A stretch of DNA of 53,892 nt from Candidatus Rokuibacteriota bacterium (lineage in GTDB: Bacteria; Methylomirabilota; Methylomirabilia; Rokubacteriales; CSP1-6): the NCBI GenBank assembly GCA_016184365.1, contig JACPCW010000131.1:1-53892 (forward strand). Direction: 5' to 3'. The notes under the pieces are model-generated. The model was not told where the DNA came from. It ran no database searches and saw only the letters and a program-made list of their open reading frames with translations. The first letter of the stretch is position 1. Each line of letters starts with the position of its first letter. Shown piece by piece: positions 41,262 through 48,703 of this stretch. The position numbers and the translations under genes are program-made.

Positions 41262-42575
41262 GTGCCGTCCACGCTCGTCGAAAAGCTCGCCGCCGTCGTC
41301 GGCCCCGACCACGTCGCAACGGGTGTCGCGCTCTCGCCGTACGTCATCGAAGGCCGCACGCCGGAAGCCGCGGTCTTTCCGGGAACCGTCGATGACGTGC
41401 GCGCGGTGCTCGGCGTCGCCGCGGCGCTCGCCGTGCCCGTCGTGCCCTGGGGCGGCGGCACGGCGGCCGGAGTCGGGATGCCGACGACGTGGTCCGGCCT
41501 CGTGCTCGGTCTCGGCCGTCTCAATCGCATTCTCGAGCACGAGCCCGGCGATCTCACCGTCACCGCGGAGGCCGGCGTGACGATCGCGCAGCTGCAGGCC
41601 GCGCTCGGCGCGAAAGGTCAGTGGCTCTCGCTCGATCCGCCCGACGCCGATCGCGCGACCGTCGGCGGCGTGATCGCCGCGAACGCGTCGGGACCGCGGC
41701 GGCATCTGTACGGGACCGCGCGCGACCTGCTGATCGGCGTGTCGGTCGTCACCGCCGAAGGCGAAGTCGTTCGCGGCGGCGGCAAGGTCGTCAAGAACGT
41801 CGCGGGCTACGACCTGCCGAAGCTCTACATCGGCTCGTACGGCACGCTCGGCATCGTCGTCGAGGCGACGTTCAAGCTGCGCCCGCGGCCGGACGACGAG
41901 CGCTTCGTGCCCGTCATGCTCTCGAGCGTGAAGGATGCGGGCGCGGCGCTCCGATCGGTGATGGGCTCGGATCTCGTGCCGACCGTGCTCGAGCTGCTCG
42001 ACGCCGATGCCGCGCGCGCGCTCGGCGTGACCGCGGCGGCGGCGCTGGTCGTCGGGTTCGACGGACTGACGGAGCAGATCGACTGGCAGGCGACCGAGCT
42101 CGCGCGCATCGCCGCCGCGCACGGCGGACGGACGGGCGCGGCCCTCGGCGGCGGCGCCACGGCGCGCCTGGCGACGGCCGCGCGCGACGCCTGTCCGGCC
42201 GCGGCGTCGGTCATGCGACTGTCGGTGCTGCCGACGCAGGTCGCGGAGACGATCGAGCACGGCGGCGCCGCCGCGAAGGCGCGCGGCCTCACGTCCGCGT
42301 GGTCGGCGCACGCGGGCGTCGGCGTCGTCACCGCGGTGCTCGCCGCGCCGGACGTCGCGCGCGCGACGGACATCGCCGCGGTGCTCGGCGAATGGCGCGG
42401 CGTCGCGCGCGCCGGCGGCGGCTTCGCCACGCTCGAGTGGGCGCCGCTCGCGGTGAAGGCATCGGTGCCCGTGTGGGACGACCTCGGCGCGGCCGGACGC
42501 GTGATGCAGCGGATCAAGGCGGAGCTCGACCCGAACAACCTCCTGAACCCCGGCCGGTTCGTCGGCGGAATGTGA
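41262..42575 (+). CDS. glcE: Glycolate oxidase subunit GlcE
   Basis: A 437-residue FAD-binding protein, shorter in its C-terminal part than GlcD, as is usual for GlcE. The FAD motifs are VVPWGGGTAAGVGMP and ATVGGVIAANASGPRRHLYG, with KVVKNVAGYDLPKLYIGSYGTLG following. The C terminus ends DPNNLLNPGRFVGG, the shared tail of the family. GlcE is needed for an active GlcDEF complex. I choose GTG 41262, 17 bp after glcD; the longer frame lies within glcD. Its stop overlaps a possible GTG start of glcF (42572), although ATG 42605 has the better Shine-Dalgarno. Confidence 0.92.
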   Translation: MPSTLVEKLAAVVGPDHVATGVALSPYVIEGRTPEAAVFPGTVDDVRAVLGVAAALAVPVVPWGGGTAAGVGMPTTWSGLVLGLGRLNRILEHEPGDLTVTAEAGVTIAQLQAALGAKGQWLSLDPPDADRATVGGVIAANASGPRRHLYGTARDLLIGVSVVTAEGEVVRGGGKVVKNVAGYDLPKLYIGSYGTLGIVVEATFKLRPRPDDERFVPVMLSSVKDAGAALRSVMGSDLVPTVLELLDADAARALGVTAAAALVVGFDGLTEQIDWQATELARIAAAHGGRTGAALGGGATARLATAARDACPAAASVMRLSVLPTQVAETIEHGGAAAKARGLTSAWSAHAGVGVVTAVLAAPDVARATDIAAVLGEWRGVARAGGGFATLEWAPLAVKASVPVWDDLGAAGRVMQRIKAELDPNNLLNPGRFVGGM

Positions 42576-42604
42576 GCGGCGATCAGACTTCGCCGGAGAC
42601 GAGG

Positions 42605-43921
42605 ATGACCCACGCGACCACGGAACCGACCGCGGCCACCGGGCCCCTCACGCTCGGCGGCCTGTCGGTCGAGGGCGTGAACCAGTGCGTGCACTGCGGA
42701 CTGTGTCTCGCGTCCTGTCCGACGTTCTCCGAGCTCGGCACCGAGATGGATTCGCCGCGCGGGCGCATCTTCCTCATCAAGTCGCTCGCCGAAGGCCGCA
42801 TGACGATGTCGGACAGCGTCGTGAGCCATCTGTCGCTCTGCCTCGACTGCCGCGCGTGCGAGACCGTGTGCCCCGCCGGCGTGCCGTACGGCCGGCTGAT
42901 CGAAGCCGCGAAGGCGGAAGTCGAGCGCGTGCGGCCGGGCAGTCTCGCGCGCCGCATCTTCCGGTGGCTGAACTTCGGCCTGCTCCTCCGTCATCCCGCG
43001 CTGCTGCGCTTCTTCGCGCTGAAGCTCCGCTTCTATCAGACGAGCGGTCTGCAGCGACTGGTGCGCGCGACCGGGTTCGCGCGGCTCCTGCCGGGAACGC
43101 TGCCGGCGTGGGAGGCGCTGCTGCCGCGGATTCCGGCGGGCGCATCGCGCGCGCCGCTGCCGCGCCTGATTCCGGCGGACGGCGCGCGGCGTGCGCGTGT
43201 CGCGCTGCTCGAAGGGTGCGTGCAGTCCGTCGTGTTCGGCGATCACAACCGCGCGACCGCGCGCGTGCTGGCGAAGAACGGTGTCGAGGTCGTCGTGCCC
43301 GCCGGGCCGGGCTGCTGCGGCGCGCTCAACGCGCACGGTGGCGACCACGCCGGCGCCGTCGAGATGGCGAAGACGACGATCGCGGCGTTCGAGCGCGACG
43401 ACGTCGACGCGATCGTCGTCAACACGTCGGGGTGCGGCGCGCACATGAAGGCGTACGGCCATCTGCTGGAGCACGACGCCGCGTGGGCCGAGCGTGCGCG
43501 ACGCTTCGCCGCGACGGTGCAGGATTTCGCGGAGTTCCTCGCGCGCGAGCCGCTGCGCGGACCGCTGCGTCCCGTGCCGATCACGGTCACGTACCACGAC
43601 CCGTGCCACGTCGTGCACGGCCAGAAGATCCGCCGTCAGCCGCGCGAGCTGCTCGCGCAGATTCCCGGGCTCACCGTCGTCGATCTGCCGGAGTCCGACT
43701 GGTGCTGCGGCTCCGCGGGCATCTACAACCTGACGCAACCGGAGATGGCGACGCGGCTGCTCGAGCGCAAGGTGGCCCACGTGCTCGCGACCGGCGCCGA
43801 GGCCGTGGTCACCGCGAATCCGGGCTGCATTCTCCAGATCCAGCAGGGTCTCGCCGCGCGCGGCCGGGACGTTCGCGTGATGCACATCGTCGAATTGCTC
43901 GACCGGGCCTGCGGACCGTGA
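42605..43921 (+). CDS. glcF: Glycolate oxidase iron-sulfur subunit GlcF
   Basis: A 438-residue electron-transfer subunit. Two [4Fe-4S] motifs lie near the N terminus, CVHCGLCLASCP (about residue 28) and CLDCRACETVCPAG (about 80). Two CCG domains follow, with GPGCCGALNAH and TSGCGAHMKAYGH in the first and YHDPCHVVHGQK and SDWCCGSAGIYNL in the second. It passes electrons from GlcD/E toward the quinone pool. GGAG lies 8-9 bases before ATG 42605; GTG 42572 would add eleven residues and overlap glcE. Its TGA overlaps the GTG of the Mog-like gene. Confidence 0.93.
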   Translation: MTHATTEPTAATGPLTLGGLSVEGVNQCVHCGLCLASCPTFSELGTEMDSPRGRIFLIKSLAEGRMTMSDSVVSHLSLCLDCRACETVCPAGVPYGRLIEAAKAEVERVRPGSLARRIFRWLNFGLLLRHPALLRFFALKLRFYQTSGLQRLVRATGFARLLPGTLPAWEALLPRIPAGASRAPLPRLIPADGARRARVALLEGCVQSVVFGDHNRATARVLAKNGVEVVVPAGPGCCGALNAHGGDHAGAVEMAKTTIAAFERDDVDAIVVNTSGCGAHMKAYGHLLEHDAAWAERARRFAATVQDFAEFLAREPLRGPLRPVPITVTYHDPCHVVHGQKIRRQPRELLAQIPGLTVVDLPESDWCCGSAGIYNLTQPEMATRLLERKVAHVLATGAEAVVTANPGCILQIQQGLAARGRDVRVMHIVELLDRACGP

Positions 43922-44436
43922 CGCAGCCGGTCTCGACCCCCGACGAGCACAAGGCGACGGCGCCGACGTCCATCGGCTGCTTCGTGGTCACGATCTCCGA
44001 CACCAAGACGCCGGAGACCGATACGAGCGGCAAGGTCGTTCGCGATCTGCTCACCGCCGCCGGGCACGCGGTCGTCGGGTCGGCGATCGTGCGCGACGAG
44101 CCCGCCGACGTGGAGCGCGTCGTGCGCGACGCGTGTGCCGACGCCGGCGTTCACGCCGTGATCACGACCGGTGGCACCGGCATCACGTCGCGGGATTCGA
44201 CGTTCGAGGCGATCGAGCGGCTGCTCGACAAGCGGCTGCCCGGGTTCGGCGAGCTGTTCCGCATGCTGTCGTACCAGGACGTCGGCCCGGCCGCGATGCT
44301 CTCGCGCGCGCAGATGGGGATCCATCGCCGCCGCATCGTCGTTTCGCTGCCGGGCTCGCCGAATGCCTGCCGCCTGGCGCTCGAGAAGCTTCTGATTCCC
44401 GAGTTCGGACACCTCGTGCGAGAGGTGTCGCGCTGA
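43918..44436 (+). CDS. MoaB/Mog family molybdenum cofactor protein
   Basis: A 172-residue MogA/MoaB-fold protein. GCFVVTISDTKTPETDTSG opens the fold, and VITTGGTGITSRDSTFEAIE is the molybdopterin-binding motif. RAQMGIHRRRIVVSLPGSPNACRLALEKLLIPEFGHL completes the standard C terminus. It adenylylates molybdopterin or assists that step before metal insertion. GTG 43918 overlaps the glcF stop (GTGA). The last codons contain a perfect 7-bp hairpin, ACACCTC/GAGGTGT (44409-44428), just before the HtrA promoter. It lies 4.3 kb from the rhodanese-ThiF gene, which also belongs to sulfur-carrier or molybdopterin chemistry. Confidence 0.92.
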   Translation: MTQPVSTPDEHKATAPTSIGCFVVTISDTKTPETDTSGKVVRDLLTAAGHAVVGSAIVRDEPADVERVVRDACADAGVHAVITTGGTGITSRDSTFEAIERLLDKRLPGFGELFRMLSYQDVGPAAMLSRAQMGIHRRRIVVSLPGSPNACRLALEKLLIPEFGHLVREVSR

Positions 44437-44440
44437 ACGG

Positions 44441-44446
44441 TATACT
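44441..44446 (+). promoter_or_regulatory. -10 box of the HtrA gene
   Basis: TATACT, preceded by GG, sits 26 nt before ATG 44473, just beyond the mog stop. No clear -35. The hairpin at 44409-44428 overlaps the place where a -35 would be. Confidence 0.45.
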
Positions 44447-44472
44447 GGGCCGCTGGCTTTAGGAGGTTCTCG

Positions 44473-45558
44473 ATGACCGTTTCGTCAGCTCGTTGCCTCG
44501 CCGTGGTGGCCGTCCTCGTCGGATTCCTCGCGGGCTGTGTCGCGCCGACCCAGGCGCAGACCACGCCGCCGCCGATCGTGTGGAAGGAAGGCGCGGGAAG
44601 TGGCGCGGCGCCCGAGCTCGTGCGCTTCAATCAGCTCCTCGCCGATCTCGCCGACCGGCTGCGGCCGGCGCTCGTCCACGTGCGCGTGGAGCGGGCCGCC
44701 AAGGACGAGGCCGGCGGAGAGCGTGAAGGCCGCCGCGCGTCGGGCTCGGGGTTCGTCGTCGACGAGCGCGGCTTCATCGTCACGAACGAGCACGTCATCG
44801 ACGGCGCGGACAAGATTCACGTGCGCATCGCGGACGGCCGGCGCGTGGCGGCGAAGGTGGTCGGCAAGGACCGCCGCGTCGACCTGGCGCTGCTCAAGAT
44901 CGAGGCGCCCGGCCTGACGGCGATTCCGATCGCCGACTCGAACCGGGTGCGCGTGGGTGAGTTCGTGCTGGCGCTGGGCCATCCCTTCAATCTCGAGCAC
45001 AGCGTGTCGTTCGGCATCGTGAGCCGCAAGGGCGCGCCGCTCACCGTGGCCGCGCCGGGCTTCGACTTCATCCAGACCGATGCGGCGATCAACCCGGGCA
45101 ATTCCGGCGGACCGCTCGTCAACATGGCGGGCGAGGTCGTCGGCGTGAACAGCATGGCGGCGCGCAACGGCTCGATCGGCTTTGCGATCCCGGCGAACCT
45201 CGTCAAGGTGCTCGTGCCGCAGCTCGCGTCGAAGGGGCGGATCGACTGGGGCTGGCTCGGCATCGGCATCGCGGAGGTGACGGACGACGACCTCGAGCGG
45301 CTGAAGATCAAGGAGACGCGCGGCGTCCTCGTCCGCTCGATCATGCCGGGCGAGCCTGCCGACAAGGGCGGCCTGAAGGTCAACGACGTCATCGTCGGCC
45401 TGGGCGAGACCCGGCTCGACGGCCCGCGCGATCTCCAGCGCGTCGTGTCGTCCACGCCAGCCGGCACCAAGGTCCGCGTGAAGCTCTTCCGCGACGGCCA
45501 GGAGCAGGAGGTCGAGGTCACGATCGGGCTCTACAAGGAGCGCGAGACCGCGAGGTAG
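44473..45558 (+). CDS. HtrA/DegP-type serine protease lipoprotein
   Basis: A 361-residue periplasmic protease. The signal peptide ends in the lipobox LAGC (Cys22), so it is probably membrane-anchored. The trypsin-like domain has a complete triad: His107 in TNEHVID, Asp137 in RRVDLALLKI and Ser211 in GNSGGPLV. One PDZ domain follows (about residues 260-355; GVLVRSIMPGEPADKGGLKVNDVIVGL). It degrades or refolds misfolded envelope proteins. TAGGAGG eight bases before ATG 44473 fixes the start. It gives a useful comparison with the inactive relative at 52733. Confidence 0.93.
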   Translation: MTVSSARCLAVVAVLVGFLAGCVAPTQAQTTPPPIVWKEGAGSGAAPELVRFNQLLADLADRLRPALVHVRVERAAKDEAGGEREGRRASGSGFVVDERGFIVTNEHVIDGADKIHVRIADGRRVAAKVVGKDRRVDLALLKIEAPGLTAIPIADSNRVRVGEFVLALGHPFNLEHSVSFGIVSRKGAPLTVAAPGFDFIQTDAAINPGNSGGPLVNMAGEVVGVNSMAARNGSIGFAIPANLVKVLVPQLASKGRIDWGWLGIGIAEVTDDDLERLKIKETRGVLVRSIMPGEPADKGGLKVNDVIVGLGETRLDGPRDLQRVVSSTPAGTKVRVKLFRDGQEQEVEVTIGLYKERETAR

Positions 45559-45574
45559 CTCCGCCGCGGTTACT

Positions 45575-45990
45575 TCACTCGTGGATCGTCGTGCCGGCAT
45601 GGAACGCGGCCCAGGCGAACCAGAATGCATCGACGTGCGTGTCGGCTCGAGCCGCTGGCCGGCGAGTGGCCCGGTCACGCCGCGGCCGAGCACGTCCCAC
45701 GTGGTGCCCGTCTCGCGATCGCGGAACCGATGGCCGGCGGTCTCGAAGGTGAGGCGCTTGCCGCCGGCGAACGGCCGGTAGACGCTCGTCGCGCCGATCG
45801 CACGCGACGTCGCCATCTCCGAAGCATCGAGCGCCGAGAGCGTTCCGGACCGGTAGAAGACGACGAGGGATGTCGCGCCGAGCGTGTCGTGCACGACCCT
45901 GTCTTCGGCACCGCAGAATCCCTGCTCTCCGAAAACGAAGTAGTCCGCGTCACCGGGCGCCTTGAGGGGGGCGGCCCCGATCGGGTACAA
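45575..45990 (-). pseudogene. DUF3179 family remnant (5'-truncated, frameshifted)
   Basis: The minus strand encodes the C-terminal part of a DUF3179 protein. GTLSALDASEMATSRAIGAT, KRLTFETAGHRFRDRETGTTWDVLG and GPLAGQRL are in one frame. After about 45650 the conserved ending DAFWFAWAAFHAGTT continues in another frame to TGA 45577-45575. A small indel near 45640-45655 therefore broke the frame. The N-terminal two thirds of a normal DUF3179 protein are also missing; the frame simply begins beside the promoter of the next gene. It is best read as a decaying gene, although a sequencing indel could mimic the frameshift. Confidence 0.72.
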
Positions 45991-45991
45991 T
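45962..45991 (+). promoter_or_regulatory. Promoter of the ATP-grasp gene
   Basis: TTGAGG (45962-45967) and TACAAT (45986-45991) are separated by 18 nt. The predicted transcript starts after ATG 45990, which argues for a downstream start codon such as 46020. Confidence 0.45.
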
Positions 45992-46019
45992 GCACGAAAC
46001 TCGACCGGGAATGGTGGAT

Positions 46020-47066
46020 ATGCCAGAAACCATGGGAATGACGCGCCCTATTGCAATTCTCGACGAGCACCCGGAATGGTCCACGCGGCTCTTGGCCGAG
46101 TTGGACCGCCGCGAACTGCCGTGGCAGAAGGTCGATCATTCGAACCACGCGTACGATCCTCGCGACCGCGAGCCGCAGTTTTCGGTGATCGTCAATCGCA
46201 CCAGCCCGTCGTCCCACACGCGCGGGCACCCCGGCGTGCTGTTCTACGCGGAGCCGCTGCTCGCGCACTTCGAGGCGCTCGGCATTCCGGTCATCAATCC
46301 GGTCGCCGCGTACCGGTTCGAGAAGTCCAAGGCATTGCAGGCCGGGTTGTTCGAGCAGCTCGGTGTCCGCTATCCACGAGCGATCGTCGTGAATCACCGC
46401 GGCCGCATTCCGGCGGCCGCAGCGTCGCTGCGCTTTCCGATCGTGGTGAAGCCGAACGTCGGCGGCTCCGGCGCCGGGATCACGCGCTTCGATTCGCCGC
46501 AGGATCTCGAGACGCGTCTCGCGTCGCTCGACCTCGGACCCGACGGCACGGCGCTGGTGCAGGAATACGTCGAGCCGCGTGACGGCGCGATCGTTCGCGT
46601 CGAGGTGCTGGACGGCCGGTATCTCTACGCGATCCGCATCGTGCGCCGCACCGACCAGTTCAACCTCTGCCCGGCCGACATCTGCCGGACGCCGGCGCCC
46701 GATGCGGCGAACGCGCTCGCGGCCTGCCCCGTCGACACGCCATCGCTCGAAGTGGCGCGCACCGAGCCGCCGGCCGAAGCCGTCGCCGCCGCCATCCGCC
46801 TGACGCGGGCGGCATCGATCGACGTCGGCGGCGTGGAATACCTGGTCGGCAAGCACGACGGCCGGATGTATTTCTACGACGTCAACGCGACGTCGAACTT
46901 CGTCGCGAACGCGCCGGAGGTGCTCGGCTTCGATCCCTTCGTGCCGTTCGTAGATTTCATCCAATCATGTGTGGGGCCCCGAAATGGCCCCCCCCACCCC
47001 CCAACGCTCCGAACGTCGCGGGGAACCCGCGACGCTCGTCGGGAACCCGCGAGTCCGCGGGCCTGA
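46020..47066 (+). CDS. ATP-grasp (RimK-like) ligase with a repeat-derived C-terminal tail
   Basis: About 348 residues. PVINPVAAYRFEKSKALQAGLFEQLG and FPIVVKPNVGGSGAGITRF are the ATP-grasp lid and nucleotide-binding elements, ALVQEYVEP is the hinge, and GGVEYLVGKHDGRMYFYDVNATSNF ends in the metal-binding Asn. The fold joins a carboxylate to an amine or thiol with ATP; RimK-type glutamate ligases are the nearest familiar group. ATG 46020 is chosen from several (45990, 46011, 46038) because a promoter overlaps 45990. The last ~30 residues after FVDFIQ come from repeat copy 4 read on the opposite strand and from its flank, so the natural end was probably near 46970. Confidence 0.83.
   Translation: MPETMGMTRPIAILDEHPEWSTRLLAELDRRELPWQKVDHSNHAYDPRDREPQFSVIVNRTSPSSHTRGHPGVLFYAEPLLAHFEALGIPVINPVAAYRFEKSKALQAGLFEQLGVRYPRAIVVNHRGRIPAAAASLRFPIVVKPNVGGSGAGITRFDSPQDLETRLASLDLGPDGTALVQEYVEPRDGAIVRVEVLDGRYLYAIRIVRRTDQFNLCPADICRTPAPDAANALAACPVDTPSLEVARTEPPAEAVAAAIRLTRAASIDVGGVEYLVGKHDGRMYFYDVNATSNFVANAPEVLGFDPFVPFVDFIQSCVGPRNGPPHPPTLRTSRGTRDARREPASPRA
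46971..47038 (-). repeat. Two-hairpin intergenic repeat, copy 4
   Basis: Read on the minus strand: GACGA, then hairpin 1, GTCGCGGG-TTC-CCCGCGAC (eight perfect pairs), the spacer GAGCGTTGGGGGG, and hairpin 2, GGGGCC/GGCCCC with loop ATTTCGG. It follows the minus-strand gene ending at 47085 and overlaps the 3' end of the convergent ATP-grasp frame. Confidence 0.82.
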
Positions 47067-47084
47067 GCAGGGCGCGCGGCCCGT

Positions 47085-47585
47085 TCAGGCGCGCGCGCGA
47101 GGGTCGGCGAGCGCCGCGAGCGTCGCGCGCGCCCACGGCTCGTCGAGCGTCGGCGCGGGTTCGTAGCGGATCGGCGCGGTGATCCGCATCCCCGCTTCCC
47201 AGTCCGCCGCGGCGTCTTCGAGCACCTCGTCGACTTCCATCAGGAAATAGCCGAGACCGTAGTCCGCGCCGCCTTCGACGGGTAGCGGCCCGTCGACGGC
47301 ACGCAGCTTCACGTACACGGTCGTGTCGGGCTCGACGGCGATCAGCGTTGCGGTGCCGCGCTCGACCAGATTCTTCGCACTGCGGCTCTTCGCCAGCATC
47401 ACGAGTCCGATCGTGCGCGCGTCGTACGCCTTCACTTCGAGATACGACAGCAGCATGGGATGCGGCCGACCGTCGACATCGACGGTGACGAGCGGAAGCG
47501 CGATGCCAAGCCGTGAGCGAAGCTCGCGTTGCGAGAACCGCAAAACGAGCGCGTCGGTGAGCGCACTGCCGATCGATCGGGCCAT
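47085..47585 (-). CDS. Pyridoxamine-5'-phosphate-oxidase-like (flavin split-barrel) protein
   Basis: A 166-residue protein with the pattern of PPOX-like split barrels: LPLVTVDVDGRPHPMLLSYLEV near residue 30, then TIGLVMLAKSRSAKNLVERGTATLIAVEP, where strand and SxxxxN elements line the FMN site in relatives. The C-terminal LMEVDEVLEDAA is also typical. Members bind FMN, F420 or haem, and many are uncharacterised reductases. ATG 47585 lies six bases after the hydroxyacid dehydrogenase stop, so the two share a transcript. The match is by pattern only. Confidence 0.65.
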   Translation of the reverse strand: MARSIGSALTDALVLRFSQRELRSRLGIALPLVTVDVDGRPHPMLLSYLEVKAYDARTIGLVMLAKSRSAKNLVERGTATLIAVEPDTTVYVKLRAVDGPLPVEGGADYGLGYFLMEVDEVLEDAAADWEAGMRITAPIRYEPAPTLDEPWARATLAALADPRARA

Positions 47586-47591
47586 ACGGAA

Positions 47592-48548
47592 CTAATAACC
47601 CCGGGCGGGATCGACGACTTCGCGCAACGGCTTGCCGGCGAGGAACCGGCGCAGGTTGTCGGCGAAGAGCTCGGCGACGAACGTGTCGCGGGTGGGATGG
47701 AGCCCGCCGACGTGCGGGAGCACGAGAATGCCGTCCGTCGTCCAGAACGGATGGTCGGCCGGCAGTGGCTCGGTGCGGTACACGTCGAGCACAGCACCCG
47801 CGATCGTCTTCTGCTTCACCGCGTCGACGAGGTCGTCGTCGACGAGCAGATCGCCGCGGCCGAAATTCAGGAGCCACGCCGTCGGCTTCATCCGCGACAG
47901 CGCCTTGCGGTCGATGAGCCCGCGCGTCGACGTCGTCGACGGCAGCAGCAGGAGCACGAAATCGGATTCGGCGAGCACGGTGTCGGTGCCGTCCGGACCG
48001 AGGACGCGCTCGACGTGCGGAACCGCGCGCGGCTGCCGGAGCGTGCCGATCACGCGCATGTCGAGCGCGGACGCTTTGCGGGCGACTTCGGCGCCGATCG
48101 CGCCGAGCCCGAGAATGCCGAGCGTCGCGCCGGCGATCGTCGGGTTGACGCGCCGCCGCCACTGGCGCTGCGCCTGATCGAGCACGATGCCGGGGATCGA
48201 TTTCGACACCGCGAAAATCCCGGCCAGGATGTGCTCCGGCATCTGCAGTCGATGCGTACCGCGCGCGCAGCACAGCGGAACGTTGGCCGGCAGGTCGGGC
48301 GACGCGAGCCACTGCTCGCACCCGCCCGTCAGCGACTGGATCCAGCGGAGCTTCGGCGCGCGCCGTGGCAGCCCTTTCGGCGGACGCCAGGAGAGCATGC
48401 CTTCCGCGCGAGCGAGCACGTCATCGGGTGGATCCTGGCCCGGCGGGACGGTGACGAACTCGACGTCGCGCGCGAGCCCCGCGCGCTCCGCGGCATCGAT
48501 GTAGGGCTGCGGCGCCTCCGACCAGAGCAGTACGGTTCGCTTGTTCAC
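47592..48548 (-). CDS. D-2-hydroxyacid dehydrogenase
   Basis: A 318-residue NAD(P)-dependent oxidoreductase. The Rossmann motif is TLGILGLGAIGAEVAR (about residue 140), and the catalytic set is Arg in NFGRGDLLVDDD, Glu in DVYRTEPLPADHPFW and His in LPHVGG. The phosphate-loop residues after the second strand (TLRQPR) include Arg, which often signals NADP preference, as in glyoxylate/hydroxypyruvate reductases. A glyoxylate reductase role would connect with GlcDEF but is inference. The start is GTG 48548, with a TACACT hexamer seven bases before it. Confidence 0.92.
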   Translation of the reverse strand: MNKRTVLLWSEAPQPYIDAAERAGLARDVEFVTVPPGQDPPDDVLARAEGMLSWRPPKGLPRRAPKLRWIQSLTGGCEQWLASPDLPANVPLCCARGTHRLQMPEHILAGIFAVSKSIPGIVLDQAQRQWRRRVNPTIAGATLGILGLGAIGAEVARKASALDMRVIGTLRQPRAVPHVERVLGPDGTDTVLAESDFVLLLLPSTTSTRGLIDRKALSRMKPTAWLLNFGRGDLLVDDDLVDAVKQKTIAGAVLDVYRTEPLPADHPFWTTDGILVLPHVGGLHPTRDTFVAELFADNLRRFLAGKPLREVVDPARGY

Positions 48549-48555
48549 GAGCCCG

Positions 48556-48561
48556 AGTGTA
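48556..48561 (-). promoter_or_regulatory. -10-like hexamer next to the hydroxyacid dehydrogenase start
   Basis: TACACT on the minus strand, preceded by GG, ends 7 nt before GTG 48548; leaderless-type spacing. Confidence 0.42.
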
Positions 48562-48572
48562 CCGACTTTCGA

Positions 48573-48591
48573 GCGCCGGCTTTGCCGGCGC
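48573..48591 (-). other. Perfect 8-bp GC hairpin
   Basis: GCGCCGGC pairs with GCCGGCGC across a 3-nt loop. It lies between the rhodanese-ThiF gene and the dehydrogenase start, close to where a -35 would be. No U-run follows, so it is not a classical terminator. Confidence 0.45.
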
Positions 48592-48645
48592 AATTCGAGG
48601 CCGTCGACCGAGCGGGTAACCGGCGGGGGGTGTCGGCCGGGGAGT

Positions 48646-48669
48646 CCGAGGGGGCGTCAGCCCCTTCGG
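48646..48669 (-). terminator. Hairpin after the rhodanese-ThiF gene
   Basis: CCGA plus a G-run pairs with a C-run plus TCGG (one bulge) about 35 nt past the stop at 48704. There is no U-tract; possible transcript-end stabiliser. Confidence 0.4.
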
Positions 48670-48703
48670 TCGCGAATCCCGCGCTCGCTCCCCCCGACGT
48701 GAA

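Noticed and set aside
45575..45990. DUF3179 remnant as another selenocysteine gene
   Set aside because: The break is a change of frame, not an in-frame TGA, and the N terminus is missing.
46971..47038. Repeat family as a CRISPR or tandem array
   Set aside because: Copies are single, kilobases apart and in both orientations, with no spacers and no cas genes.
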